64,000 nt of DNA from assembly GCA_900544175.1 (NCBI GenBank), contig UQUN01000001.1, forward strand, positions 124,001 through 188,000, written 5' to 3'. Of this stretch, positions 50,056 to 58,629 are shown in pieces (the first letter of the stretch is position 1; every line of letters begins with the position of its first letter). The DNA is from an uncultured Alistipes sp. Lineage in GTDB: Bacteria; Bacteroidota; Bacteroidia; Bacteroidales; UBA932. Under the pieces are notes generated by a model that saw only the letters and a list, made by a program, of their open reading frames with translations, was not told where the DNA came from and searched no databases. The translations under genes were made by a program, and so were the position numbers.

Positions 50056-51465
50056 CTACCTTGATTCTGACTCTTTAAATAATATACGGCACAGGCCGGC
50101 TATGTCCGCAGTCTCGACGATTCTTATGCCGGCACTGCCCATTTTCCCCCTCAAGTCTCCTGAGAGACTGTAGGAGGATATTATGATTTCCTTGTACCCG
50201 AGACGGGCGGCCTCTGATATCCGGGCCTCAATCCTGCCGACCGGCCTTATCTCTCCGCTTAGCCCGATTTCGGCCGCGAAGCACCTGTCCTGTCCTACAG
50301 GAATGTCGAAATTGGAGGAAAGCACGGATGCGGCGACTGCCAGGTCGCAGGCTGTGTCATTGACCCTCATTCCTCCTGCGACATTCAGAAATACGTCTTT
50401 TGAGGAGAGCTTGAGTCCGGCTCTTTTCTCCAGCACTGCCAGCAGCATGTTCAGTCTGCGCGCATCGTATCCGGTAGCGGATCTCTGCGGCATACCGTAG
50501 GCTGCAGTGGATACGAGTGCCTGGATCTCTATCAGGAACGGTCTGGAACCGTCCATCATGCTGCCTACAGCGATTCCGCTCAGGTCTGAGCCATGCATTG
50601 GGGTCAGGATCTCGGAAGGATTCTCGATTTCGCGGAGTCCGGAGCCAGTCATTTCGAAAATCGCGATCTCGTCAGTGGAGCCGAAACGGTTCTTGATGCT
50701 GCGGAGGATTCTGTGCGCATGTCTGGTATCTCCTTCGAACTGCAGGACGACGTCGACTATGTGCTCCAGGATTTTCGGTCCTGCTATCGCCCCGTCCTTA
50801 GTGATGTGCCCTATCAGTATGACGGGGATTCCGCTTTCCTTGGACAGCCGGAGCAGTGCGGCCGCGCATTCGCGTATCTGGGTGACAGAGCTGGCCGCAG
50901 AGTCTATGTTCTCTGAATAGATGGTCTGTATGGAGTCTACTATCATCAGGTCCGGCTTCTGCTCGCGGGCGTACCTGATGATGTTCTCGACCATGGTCTC
51001 ACCGAGCACAGTGCAGTTGTCCTCCATCTCTCCGTCCTCTTTCCGAAGAAGCCTTATTGCCCTGAGCTTTATCTGTCTGGGGGATTCTTCCCCGGATACG
51101 TAAAGAGTCCTGAGATTCCTGCATCTCAACGGTATCTGCAGGGCAAGTGTGGACTTGCCTATGCCAGGCTCTCCACCGAGCAGTATCAGTGAGCCCGGGA
51201 CTATTCCTCCTCCGAGTACCCGCTCCACTTCCGGATTGCCTATCAGTATCCTGTGGTCCTTCTCTATCGAGATGTCCTTTAGGGAAACGGGGCTGGAAAC
51301 GGATACATTGACCAAGGACCTGTCTTTTCCTGAGTCTTCCCGGTCTCTTGACAGGCCTTCTTTCATGGTGTTCCATTCACCGCATGCAGGGCATCGTCCC
51401 ATCCATTTGGATGTCTCGTTGCCGCATGAGGTACAGTACCATACAGTCTTGGTCTTCCGGGGCAT
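50056..51465 (-). CDS. radA: DNA repair protein RadA
   Basis: RadA/Sms (469 residues) is a RecA-like ATPase that drives branch migration in homologous recombination. Its features in order are a C4 zinc finger (CTSCGNETSKWMGRCPACGEW, residues 10-30; shown in two parts as CTSCG and CPACG), Walker A GGEPGIGKST (near 97), the RadA-specific KNRFG motif (near 259) and a Lon-like C-terminal domain. It sits between a lipoprotein and a serine hydrolase gene. Confidence 0.95.
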   Translation of the reverse strand: MPRKTKTVWYCTSCGNETSKWMGRCPACGEWNTMKEGLSRDREDSGKDRSLVNVSVSSPVSLKDISIEKDHRILIGNPEVERVLGGGIVPGSLILLGGEPGIGKSTLALQIPLRCRNLRTLYVSGEESPRQIKLRAIRLLRKEDGEMEDNCTVLGETMVENIIRYAREQKPDLMIVDSIQTIYSENIDSAASSVTQIRECAAALLRLSKESGIPVILIGHITKDGAIAGPKILEHIVDVVLQFEGDTRHAHRILRSIKNRFGSTDEIAIFEMTGSGLREIENPSEILTPMHGSDLSGIAVGSMMDGSRPFLIEIQALVSTAAYGMPQRSATGYDARRLNMLLAVLEKRAGLKLSSKDVFLNVAGGMRVNDTACDLAVAASVLSSNFDIPVGQDRCFAAEIGLSGEIRPVGRIEARISEAARLGYKEIIISSYSLSGDLRGKMGSAGIRIVETADIAGLCRILFKESESR

Positions 51466-51470
51466 GAGTT

Positions 51471-52574
51471 CTAAGCTGTATAGGGTATGAGTTCTGTACT
51501 GAGAGAGTATTCGGCCTGCCCGTCGGTAAGGGTGCTGAGTGTGTCTATCAGTATGCTCTTGAGTATGGGGAAATTGTCAGCATTGACAAGTTGTCCGAGC
51601 TCGGGGATGCCGGCCAGCAGTTCTGCGGCATTCTCGTAGGTGATGGCCTCGAGAAGGGCTTTCAGCATGCTCAGGGGCTGGGCGAGCTGTTCCTCATAAG
51701 GGTCCAGAATGACCTGAGTGGCAGTGAGATTCAGGGTGTTGTCCCCGGTCGTATAGTAGAGGGCAATGTTCATGCTCTGGGGATTCTCTATGAGGGACGA
51801 GAATCCGAGCATGCTGATGACATTCATGATGTCTGGTTCGTTCATGATGTTGTTGAAAAGTGTCTCCACTACGGACTTTCTCAGATGTATGCACAGACTG
51901 TTCTCCTCAGGACGCACGTAGTAGCAGAGCAGACCGTCCAGTTCTTCGCCGGCGTCAGATATGGATACAGACCCGTCTGTAGAAAGTTCCAGGTAGAAGT
52001 CGCTCAGAAGGTCGTCCGTCTCTATTGCCTGGGCCAGGTAGCCGTTGATCAGGTCCACAATGGTGGAAATGTCTACAGTTACTCCAGGAAACGCTTCGCT
52101 GAAGTCGATTGTCTGGAGCTCCGGGTGGGAGAAGGAGAAGACGGTGCTGCTTACGGCCCATTTTCCGGGAATGCCGTCCACGGTTATTTCCTCGGCTATG
52201 CTTATTGATGCTATGGTGGACTCTCCAGTGACGCCTTCCACGTTGACCGTTCTGTCAGATGTGGCGGCGCTGCCGCTGAATGCCGCTCCTGCCGTGGCTT
52301 TTGTCCCGCTTTCGGCAAGTGTGGCCTGGACTGTGATTTCGGGCTGTCCGGTTATGAAGTTCTCGAATATGATGTCGCATCTGTTCCCTTCCAGGACTCT
52401 GATGCTGATGCTGGCGTTTTCATAGTCGGACAGGAGGACGTCTTTGCCGTTGAGTGTGATGACGGTGTTGGCATCGACAGTGTAGTCACCGTCGTAGATG
52501 GACCATTCTTTTTCCTGATTGCAGGACGACAGCAGCATCAGTGCGGCTGCCGCTGTTAGAATTAGATGTTTCAT
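51471..52574 (-). CDS. Lipoprotein of the DUF4925 type, paralogue 1
   Basis: The 367-residue protein has a lipoprotein signal (lipobox LSSC, Cys 18). Two repeated beta domains follow: YDGDYTVDANTVITLNGKDVLLSDYENASISIRVLEGNRC resembles the start of the neighbouring gene's mature part, so the two are paralogues. The fit to DUF4925-type Bacteroides lipoproteins is from memory of the family's size and pattern. Role unknown; likely surface- or periplasm-facing. It lies 11 bases downstream of paralogue 2. Confidence 0.7.
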   Translation of the reverse strand: MKHLILTAAAALMLLSSCNQEKEWSIYDGDYTVDANTVITLNGKDVLLSDYENASISIRVLEGNRCDIIFENFITGQPEITVQATLAESGTKATAGAAFSGSAATSDRTVNVEGVTGESTIASISIAEEITVDGIPGKWAVSSTVFSFSHPELQTIDFSEAFPGVTVDISTIVDLINGYLAQAIETDDLLSDFYLELSTDGSVSISDAGEELDGLLCYYVRPEENSLCIHLRKSVVETLFNNIMNEPDIMNVISMLGFSSLIENPQSMNIALYYTTGDNTLNLTATQVILDPYEEQLAQPLSMLKALLEAITYENAAELLAGIPELGQLVNADNFPILKSILIDTLSTLTDGQAEYSLSTELIPYTA

Positions 52575-52585
52575 TATACCTGTTT

Positions 52586-53569
52586 TTATGATTTTTCAAA
52601 TTGTGCGGTAATGCTGTATTCTGTAGCCGGCATGGCGATTATGCCGGAGGCGAGGGTGAGCATGGCCTGCAGCTGCGAGAATTCTTCCTCGGTCATCTCA
52701 CCGAGGGGACTGCCGTCATTTATGTAGTCGCTGTATCCGTAGTCCTCCATCAGGGAAAGCAGGGCTGCGACCCATACATTCAGGCCGTCCTTGTCCGCAG
52801 TAAGGCTAAGGGTGTTTCCTGATACAGAATATGCGAAAGGTATGTCGGCCGGTGATGCCGGCAGACCGGCGCCGTCTGCCACGGTCCTTCTCAGGTACAG
52901 GTGGACTGTGCCGGACCGGGACAGAGGATAATACTGTATGACTCCGCTCAGAAGCGAACTGACAATGTCGTCTGTCTGTCCGTTCCAGGATATGTTGACG
53001 TATCCGGTTCTGTCAAGCTCGATGTATCCGAGGTCTTCGATCAGTGGTGTGACGAAAGCTCTTGCTGCCTCCTGCAGCCTGACAGCGGCAGAATCGTCTG
53101 TAATTACGGGACTGCTGAGCTGCAGGGACAGTTTTATCAGACCGTCCTCTCCCATGGCCGGAGTCCAGCGTCCGGTGACTGGGGAGGTGAAGATATCTGT
53201 GATGCTTATTGAAAGCCTGCCTTTGTTTACAGTGCCGGATACTCCTATGTCCCTGTCATTGTCTTCGAAATCACCGCTGAAGGCATACTTGTCCCTTCCC
53301 TGGCTTGTAACCGAGCATTTGACGGTCAGGGTGTCGAAACCGAGCAGAAGGCTGTCCAGAGTCACTTCGGCGTTGTCTCCGTCAATGCTCCTTATGCTTA
53401 CGGTGCAGCCTGGCCAGTCGGCCAGATTGATGATGACGCCGTTTATCTGAACGCTTTGGGCTTCGGGAATGTAGTCTCCCTCAACAGCGGAAGCGGGGGT
53501 ATTGTTGCAGCTTTGCAGCACAATGAGTGCGGCAGATACTGCAGCCAATATGTATACGTACGGTTTCAT
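52586..53569 (-). CDS. Lipoprotein of the DUF4925 type, paralogue 2
   Basis: The 327-residue protein has a lipoprotein signal (lipobox LQSC, Cys 21) and a mature part parallel to the downstream gene (EAQSVQINGVIINLADWPGCTVSIRSIDGDNAEV). Its ATG overlaps the malQ stop in an ATGA arrangement, so it is coupled to malQ. That position hints at carbohydrate work, but the sequence itself shows no sugar-binding motif. Confidence 0.7.
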   Translation of the reverse strand: MKPYVYILAAVSAALIVLQSCNNTPASAVEGDYIPEAQSVQINGVIINLADWPGCTVSIRSIDGDNAEVTLDSLLLGFDTLTVKCSVTSQGRDKYAFSGDFEDNDRDIGVSGTVNKGRLSISITDIFTSPVTGRWTPAMGEDGLIKLSLQLSSPVITDDSAAVRLQEAARAFVTPLIEDLGYIELDRTGYVNISWNGQTDDIVSSLLSGVIQYYPLSRSGTVHLYLRRTVADGAGLPASPADIPFAYSVSGNTLSLTADKDGLNVWVAALLSLMEDYGYSDYINDGSPLGEMTEEEFSQLQAMLTLASGIIAMPATEYSITAQFEKS

Positions 53570-56244
53570 TGCAGTTCGCTTTGTCTTCTTGCCAGTTTCC
53601 TGATCTTCTCGGTCAGTTCAGTGTTGTCTATGAGGGACTCGACGGTCACGTGCATTCTGTATCTCCAGTAGTGTCTGGGATTGGACGGAATGTTGATGCG
53701 TTCGGTCTCAGGATCTGCGGCTCTGATGTCGCCGTCAATGGACAGCCAGTCCTGGATAGGCAGGATGGCCAGCATGGACGGGCCCTCGGTATGCATCCGT
53801 ATGATGCGTTCGCATAACCATGGCTCGCAGAAATAAGGAGGAACGCCCTGCTCGTGCAGGACTTCATGCCAATATCGTGCCGACATTTCCCTGTCCTCTT
53901 CCCACCATGCCCGGAGCGTACTGGTGTCATGCGTGCCTGTCGTGGATACGCTCAGGTACGGATAGTGTCCAGGGTCGGCGAATGCTCTCTCCGGGTCCTT
54001 CGACATGCGGAATATCTCCAAGGACAGAATATGCAGGTCGTTTATCACCTCCGGTACGCAGGCCGGGATCATGCCCAGATCCTCCGCGCATGTCAGCATG
54101 TTGGTGGACGAGATCAGGGCCGGCAGTCTGCTCAGGGCGGCCTTCCGCCAGAAGTCATTGTGCCTTTTGTAGAAGAAATCGTCGTATATGCGGTTGAACA
54201 CAGCCTTCTGGTCTTCCGGAAGCGCTCTGTATGAGTATGTGTATTGGGCAGATATCCTGGGATGGAATTTTCCAGGTGCTGCAGGATCCTCGATGAACAG
54301 CACTTCGGATACAAGTTCCATGAGTCCTTCCCTTATGCGGATGTCTGCATCGGCGAGACTGTCGGCAATCTTTCCCTGGCAGTCGTATTCGGGCTTGAGA
54401 GTGAATACCCCGTAGGAAGGGCTGTCGAGGAAGTCCCTCATGACAGTGTCGGTACTGTCTCCGAATATGTCCCGCAGCTGATGGTATCTGATATAAGGTC
54501 GGGCGTGCGTTGAGTAGTCGAAGTTGAAACCGTTGTCTCTCAGTTCCTCGAAACTCAGCGGCAGGGCAGGGGAGAAATGTCCCATTATACCTTTGACCTG
54601 TGTGGACGGTATCTCCCATATCCTGAAGAAGCCGAGAACGTGGTCTATCCTGTAGGCATCGAAGTATGCGGACATCTTTGTGAAACGCCTGCGCCACCAG
54701 CTGTAGTCGCTTTCCGCCATTTTCCCCCAGTTGTATGTGGGAAATCCCCAGTTCTGTCCATCTGCGGAGAACCCGTCAGGCGGTGCTCCGGCCTGACAGT
54801 CCATGTTGAACAGGTCCGGACTGGTCCATGCGTCAGCGCTGTTGTGCGTGATGCCGATGGGAATGTCTCCCTTGAGGGCGATGCCTGCTGCGTGCAGGTA
54901 ATTCACGGTCTCCTGCAGTTGTCTGTGGAGATGGTACTGGACGAACATGTGGAAAGACATATCCTTACAGTCCTGGCTGTCTTTCTGGCGCAGGCGGCTG
55001 ATAAGTTCCGGTGTGTATACGGAGTCGTTTCCCCATTTCGAGAAGTCGGCGGTACCGTACTTGTCCCTGATGGTGCAGAAGGCACAGTACGGAAGCAGCC
55101 ATTCTTTGTTGTCATTGTAGAATGCCATGAATTTCGGCTCGGCGAACGTGTCCTCTGAATAGGTGTCGAACTGTATGCGCAGGTACTTGATCTTGAGTTT
55201 CAGTACGCTTTCGTAGTCCACTGACGGCAGGGCGTTGAGGACTTTTTTCTTTCTGGTATAGGCGGATTTCAGCCCGGGATTGACTATCGGACCGATTTCC
55301 GTGATGTTTATGTAGACAGGGTGCAGTGCTGTCACGGAGATGCCTCCGTAAGGATAGGAGTCTGTCCACGTTCCGGTGGAGGATGTGTCGTTTACGGGAA
55401 GGATCTGTATGATGTTCTGGCCTGTGGCCCTTATCCAGTCTCCGAGTAGTCTCAGGTCGGTGAATTCTCCTATGCCGCAGCTGTTTTCCGTGCGGAGGGA
55501 AAATACGGGAACTGCCGTGCCGGAGAACCTCGGCTGTCCGGTCCTGAATCCGGCCATGGAATGCTCGACCGAGTATGTCTGGTGCAGCTCCGGTACGTTC
55601 ATCTCCAGTATGCGGTTGGGGGTGTCTTCCCATACGTATGTGCCTGTGCGGAGGTTCTTCTTTATGAATTTGTATTCGATCCTTCTTCCGGTCCTGTCAG
55701 CCGGAAGGTGTACGGCCCATCTTGAGCCGTGTACAGGTGTCATGGCCACTGCCTTCTCAGGATTCCACGAACCGAGCACCGGGACATCTCCGCATATCTC
55801 CAGTATGCAGTCGGGCTCTACGACAGGGGCTGTCACCTTTATGATCAGTTCTTTTGAATAAATATGCGTCTGTACCGGCTCATGATGCGAGTGGGGGTAG
55901 AATATCTCGGAGAAAGGGGCTGTCAGAAAGGGTGCCGCATTGGAGTTTCCCTGCCATTCATCATGGAGGAAAAGTTCTTTGGACGCGCTGTTGAGTCCGA
56001 TGGTCCGCTCGGGACCTACCTCGTGGAACGTGCTTCCGTCCGCGGAGCGTACGAAATATTTGTAGTGCATGTTCCTTTCCTCAAGTGACGACAGCTTCAG
56101 ATCCGCTTTCCAGACAGCGCCTTCAGTATAGCGCATGGGCAGGGCCTTTGCGGGGTCATTCTTGCCTAACTCCGGCAATGAGCCGGTCAGGAACAGATCC
56201 TGTCCGTAGACTGTGCGGAAATTGATGAGAAAATGTATGATCAT
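53566..56244 (-). CDS. malQ: 4-alpha-glucanotransferase with two CBM20 domains
   Basis: The start at 56244 is chosen because the first CBM20 begins there (IHFLINFRTVYGQDLFLTGSLPELG) and a promoter sits 15 bases before; a longer frame from 56415 would run through the promoter. The 892-residue protein has two CBM20 starch-binding domains (about 1-115 and 130-235) and a GH77 domain with an insertion. GH77 motifs are AGAPPDGFSADGQNWGFP, the nucleophile in FDAYRIDHVLGFFRIWE, the acid/base in CAEDLG and TTGTHDTSTLRAWW. It transfers maltodextrin chains and releases glucose in the cytoplasm. Confidence 0.94.
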   Translation of the reverse strand: MIIHFLINFRTVYGQDLFLTGSLPELGKNDPAKALPMRYTEGAVWKADLKLSSLEERNMHYKYFVRSADGSTFHEVGPERTIGLNSASKELFLHDEWQGNSNAAPFLTAPFSEIFYPHSHHEPVQTHIYSKELIIKVTAPVVEPDCILEICGDVPVLGSWNPEKAVAMTPVHGSRWAVHLPADRTGRRIEYKFIKKNLRTGTYVWEDTPNRILEMNVPELHQTYSVEHSMAGFRTGQPRFSGTAVPVFSLRTENSCGIGEFTDLRLLGDWIRATGQNIIQILPVNDTSSTGTWTDSYPYGGISVTALHPVYINITEIGPIVNPGLKSAYTRKKKVLNALPSVDYESVLKLKIKYLRIQFDTYSEDTFAEPKFMAFYNDNKEWLLPYCAFCTIRDKYGTADFSKWGNDSVYTPELISRLRQKDSQDCKDMSFHMFVQYHLHRQLQETVNYLHAAGIALKGDIPIGITHNSADAWTSPDLFNMDCQAGAPPDGFSADGQNWGFPTYNWGKMAESDYSWWRRRFTKMSAYFDAYRIDHVLGFFRIWEIPSTQVKGIMGHFSPALPLSFEELRDNGFNFDYSTHARPYIRYHQLRDIFGDSTDTVMRDFLDSPSYGVFTLKPEYDCQGKIADSLADADIRIREGLMELVSEVLFIEDPAAPGKFHPRISAQYTYSYRALPEDQKAVFNRIYDDFFYKRHNDFWRKAALSRLPALISSTNMLTCAEDLGMIPACVPEVINDLHILSLEIFRMSKDPERAFADPGHYPYLSVSTTGTHDTSTLRAWWEEDREMSARYWHEVLHEQGVPPYFCEPWLCERIIRMHTEGPSMLAILPIQDWLSIDGDIRAADPETERINIPSNPRHYWRYRMHVTVESLIDNTELTEKIRKLARRQSELQ

Positions 56245-56259
56245 TATCCGTATTTTTTG

Positions 56260-56267
56260 CAAAATTA
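56260..56267 (-). promoter_or_regulatory. -7 box of malQ
   Basis: The minus strand reads TAATTTTG, an exact TAnnTTTG match 15 bases before the chosen malQ start, so the leader is short. It also argues against the longer frame. Confidence 0.6.
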
Positions 56268-56304
56268 TTGAAAAATCCCTAATTTTACAGAAATATCTGT
56301 GGAC

Positions 56305-56706
56305 ATGAAAAGGTTTTTCTCTTTTTTCAGCAGCCGTGAGAGAGATGTTCTGAAGTCGAATGTCATAGTGTTCATGTTTGTCATTGCCCATGCGCTTGTG
56401 TGCCTGCTTCTGCACGACACGAAGGTAGGGGACGGGATATTTCTCACCATACTGACCATCGCCATGGTCTATGCCCTGATACGGTTCTACAAGGCCGGTT
56501 CCGACATGTTTCTCGGACTGGCATTCCTGTCCTGCTTCGTAGGTTTCTATCTCGGTACGGAGGGCGCTGATTTTCTGGAGCGCAGAATCCCGTCATGGGG
56601 CGTCTGGATCAACGTTCTCACCACAATGGTGACTACGGAGATTCTTGGACTTATAATAATACTGCTGGTCAGAAAGAACTGGCATGAAGGAAACAGTGAC
56701 AAATAA
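56305..56706 (+). CDS. Small membrane protein upstream of the LytS-type kinase
   Basis: This 133-residue protein has four hydrophobic helices (VIVFMFVIAHALVCLLLH, GIFLTILTIAMVYALI, MFLGLAFLSCFVGFYLG, VLTTMVTTEILGLIIILLV). An in-frame GTG at 56299 is an alternative start. No domain is recognised. It overlaps the kinase gene by 23 bases, so the two are coupled and probably act together, perhaps as a membrane sensor partner. Confidence 0.75.
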   Translation: MKRFFSFFSSRERDVLKSNVIVFMFVIAHALVCLLLHDTKVGDGIFLTILTIAMVYALIRFYKAGSDMFLGLAFLSCFVGFYLGTEGADFLERRIPSWGVWINVLTTMVTTEILGLIIILLVRKNWHEGNSDK

Positions 56707-57730
56707 CCGTGTCTCGTTGGTGGATCTGCTGATAATAACCGTCATAGTGTTATTGTCCAGGATCCTTATAGAACGGGTGATGCCTCTTTTCTACGAGAGC
56801 TTCGGCCTTTATTTCGGGGATTTCCTGTTCCAGACACTCTCCAATTTCCCTGTCACTGCCGGATCCGTGCTGGCGGACATACTTCTGGTGCGGCTTCTTA
56901 CAAGGAAGTTCCATTATGGCGGAAGAGTGCTCATACGCTCCCTGCTGGAGTTCCTGATGATATGTTTCATGTCCTTTGTGACCACGATTATGGTGAGGTA
57001 CGGGCAGTGTACGGGGATGTGGGAGAACAGCGTGTTTTTTGACAGAATGTTCCTCTTCACATTTGTGAGCAATCTCGTGTTCAACGCGGTAGTGATACTT
57101 TCCGCCGATCTGGTGTTCTACTACCGTTGGTCCAACCGCAGGGAGGTGGCCAGGGAGGCTGAGAAGAGGGCCAGGGCCAATTACCAGTACCAGCTTCTTA
57201 AAAGTGAGACCAATCCTCATTTTCTTTTCAATTGTCTCAATGTCCTGCAGTACCTGATTCTCGAGGATGCGGAGCGGGCCAGTGACTATGCAGGGAAACT
57301 GGCCGGAGTGTACCGGTATCTTCTGAAACTGGAGAAGAGCACGGTAGTCATGCTGGAGGAGGAACTGGAGTTTGTCGGGAAGTACAATGATCTGGTTCGG
57401 GAGCGTTTCGGAAGCGCATTTGTCGTGGACATGGATATACCGGAGGACTACAACGAGGCCAGGATTATACCCTGCGCCCTGCAGATGATGATAGAGAACG
57501 CAGTCAAGCACAATGTCGTCAATTCCGAGAATCAGTTGAGAATAGCTGTACGTGCGGACGGCCGTTTCATAACTGTTTCCAACAATCTCAATCCGGGAAA
57601 GCGGCCGGTGAACTCGAGCGGTATGGGGCTCAGGAACATAAGCCGCCAGTATGAGATACTGTTCTCCCGGCGGGTGGAAGTGAAAAGGACGGAAGACAGT
57701 TTCATTGTGCGTATCCCGTTGATAAGGTGA
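56684..57730 (+). CDS. LytS/YesM-type sensor histidine kinase
   Basis: The 348-residue kinase has about four to five N-terminal membrane helices and a cytoplasmic His_kinase domain with the phospho-acceptor motif LLKSETNPHFLFNCLNVLQYLI. The ATP-binding part has MMIENAVKHNVV (N-box) and SSGMGLRNISRQYEILF (G-box). These kinases work with LytTR response regulators, and one lies convergent just beyond its stop (four bases). No extracellular sensor domain is seen, so the signal may be sensed in the membrane. Confidence 0.92.
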   Translation: MKETVTNNRVSLVDLLIITVIVLLSRILIERVMPLFYESFGLYFGDFLFQTLSNFPVTAGSVLADILLVRLLTRKFHYGGRVLIRSLLEFLMICFMSFVTTIMVRYGQCTGMWENSVFFDRMFLFTFVSNLVFNAVVILSADLVFYYRWSNRREVAREAEKRARANYQYQLLKSETNPHFLFNCLNVLQYLILEDAERASDYAGKLAGVYRYLLKLEKSTVVMLEEELEFVGKYNDLVRERFGSAFVVDMDIPEDYNEARIIPCALQMMIENAVKHNVVNSENQLRIAVRADGRFITVSNNLNPGKRPVNSSGMGLRNISRQYEILFSRRVEVKRTEDSFIVRIPLIR

Positions 57731-57734
57731 GGGG

Positions 57735-58484
57735 TTATGCGCCTTCCAGCCATTCAAGGAAAGGCTGGACGCGGTCACGTGGCACGATTATCGGCTCTAT
57801 GTTGTTGGGCGACACCGTGACTTTAAGTCGCGAATTGAAATATTTCGAGATTGTGTAAATGGAATTCATGCAGATGATGCACTTGCGCGATATCTGATAG
57901 AATCTGGCAGGGTCAAGTTCCTCTCCGATCGCCACAAGGGACTCGTCGGTCATATATTCTTTGCCGTCTCTGGTTACCAGATACGTGGATTTCTCATTTG
58001 AGTAGAAATAGGCGATGTCGTTGGTGTCGATGACCAGTATCTGACTGCCCAACCTGATAGTGTAGTGATGTTTGTAACTTACTTTCACGTAACTGTTCAG
58101 GTTGTTCCTGGGAGGGGCTGTCTCCTGAGTCCGGAACAGCTGAAGGCATCTTTCCACTGATTCCTTGAACTCGGCAGGATCCATAGGTTTCATCAGATAG
58201 TCGAGGCACTTGGCCTTGAATGCGTCCAGGGCGTAGTCGCCGTAAGCGGTGGTGATTATGACGGGGCACCGGATATCCACTTGCCGGAACAGTTCAAAGC
58301 ATTTCCCGTCGGAAAGTTCCACATCCAGGAAAATCAGATCCGGACTGTTGTCCTGAAGGTATTTGGCTGCGGCCTTTACGGAATCCAGAGCCCCGATTAT
58401 GTTGAACTCGGGGAAATATTTTCTAATCAGCTTTATGAGTATCTGCTGAGCTGGGAGTTCGTCTTCTATGATCAGGACATCCAT
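57735..58484 (-). CDS. LytTR-family response regulator
   Basis: The 249-residue regulator has a receiver domain (1-120; acidic pair in LIIEDELPAQQ, phospho-acceptor Asp in LIFLDVELSDG, Lys in YLMKPMDP) and a LytTR DNA-binding domain (about 145-245; DIAYFYSNEKSTYLVTRDGKEY and FYQISRKCIICMNSIYTISKYFNSRLKV). It is convergent with the kinase and divergent from the sugar MFS gene. A -7 box only eight bases before the ATG suggests a nearly leaderless mRNA. Confidence 0.93.
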   Translation of the reverse strand: MDVLIIEDELPAQQILIKLIRKYFPEFNIIGALDSVKAAAKYLQDNSPDLIFLDVELSDGKCFELFRQVDIRCPVIITTAYGDYALDAFKAKCLDYLMKPMDPAEFKESVERCLQLFRTQETAPPRNNLNSYVKVSYKHHYTIRLGSQILVIDTNDIAYFYSNEKSTYLVTRDGKEYMTDESLVAIGEELDPARFYQISRKCIICMNSIYTISKYFNSRLKVTVSPNNIEPIIVPRDRVQPFLEWLEGA

Positions 58485-58492
58485 AACACCGG

Positions 58493-58500
58493 CAAAGTTA
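58493..58500 (-). promoter_or_regulatory. -7 box of the LytTR gene
   Basis: The minus strand reads TAACTTTG, an exact TAnnTTTG match. With eight bases to the ATG the transcript would have almost no leader. Confidence 0.5.
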
Positions 58501-58610
58501 AGACTAAAATCCGACTTGTTAAAAAAATGTTACAGCCCGTCGTCTTTTTTTTTACGGTCTGTCGGAAAGAGTATTATTAAAAGGAATAGGAAAAGTAATT
58601 TTACATCGCT

Positions 58611-58618
58611 TAAATTTG
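58611..58618 (+). promoter_or_regulatory. -7 box of the MFS sugar transporter
   Basis: TAAATTTG is an exact TAnnTTTG match 11 bases before the ATG at 58630, again predicting a very short leader. Confidence 0.45.
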
Positions 58619-58629
58619 AACCGGTCAAT

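Noticed and set aside
53566..56415. MalQ start at 56415
   Set aside because: The added 57 residues match nothing, run through the promoter at 56260-56267 and overlap the divergent gene at 56305.
56750..57778. Long minus-strand open frame (342 codons) opposite the LytS kinase
   Set aside because: The plus strand has all kinase motifs; the antisense frame shows none and also overlaps the LytTR end.
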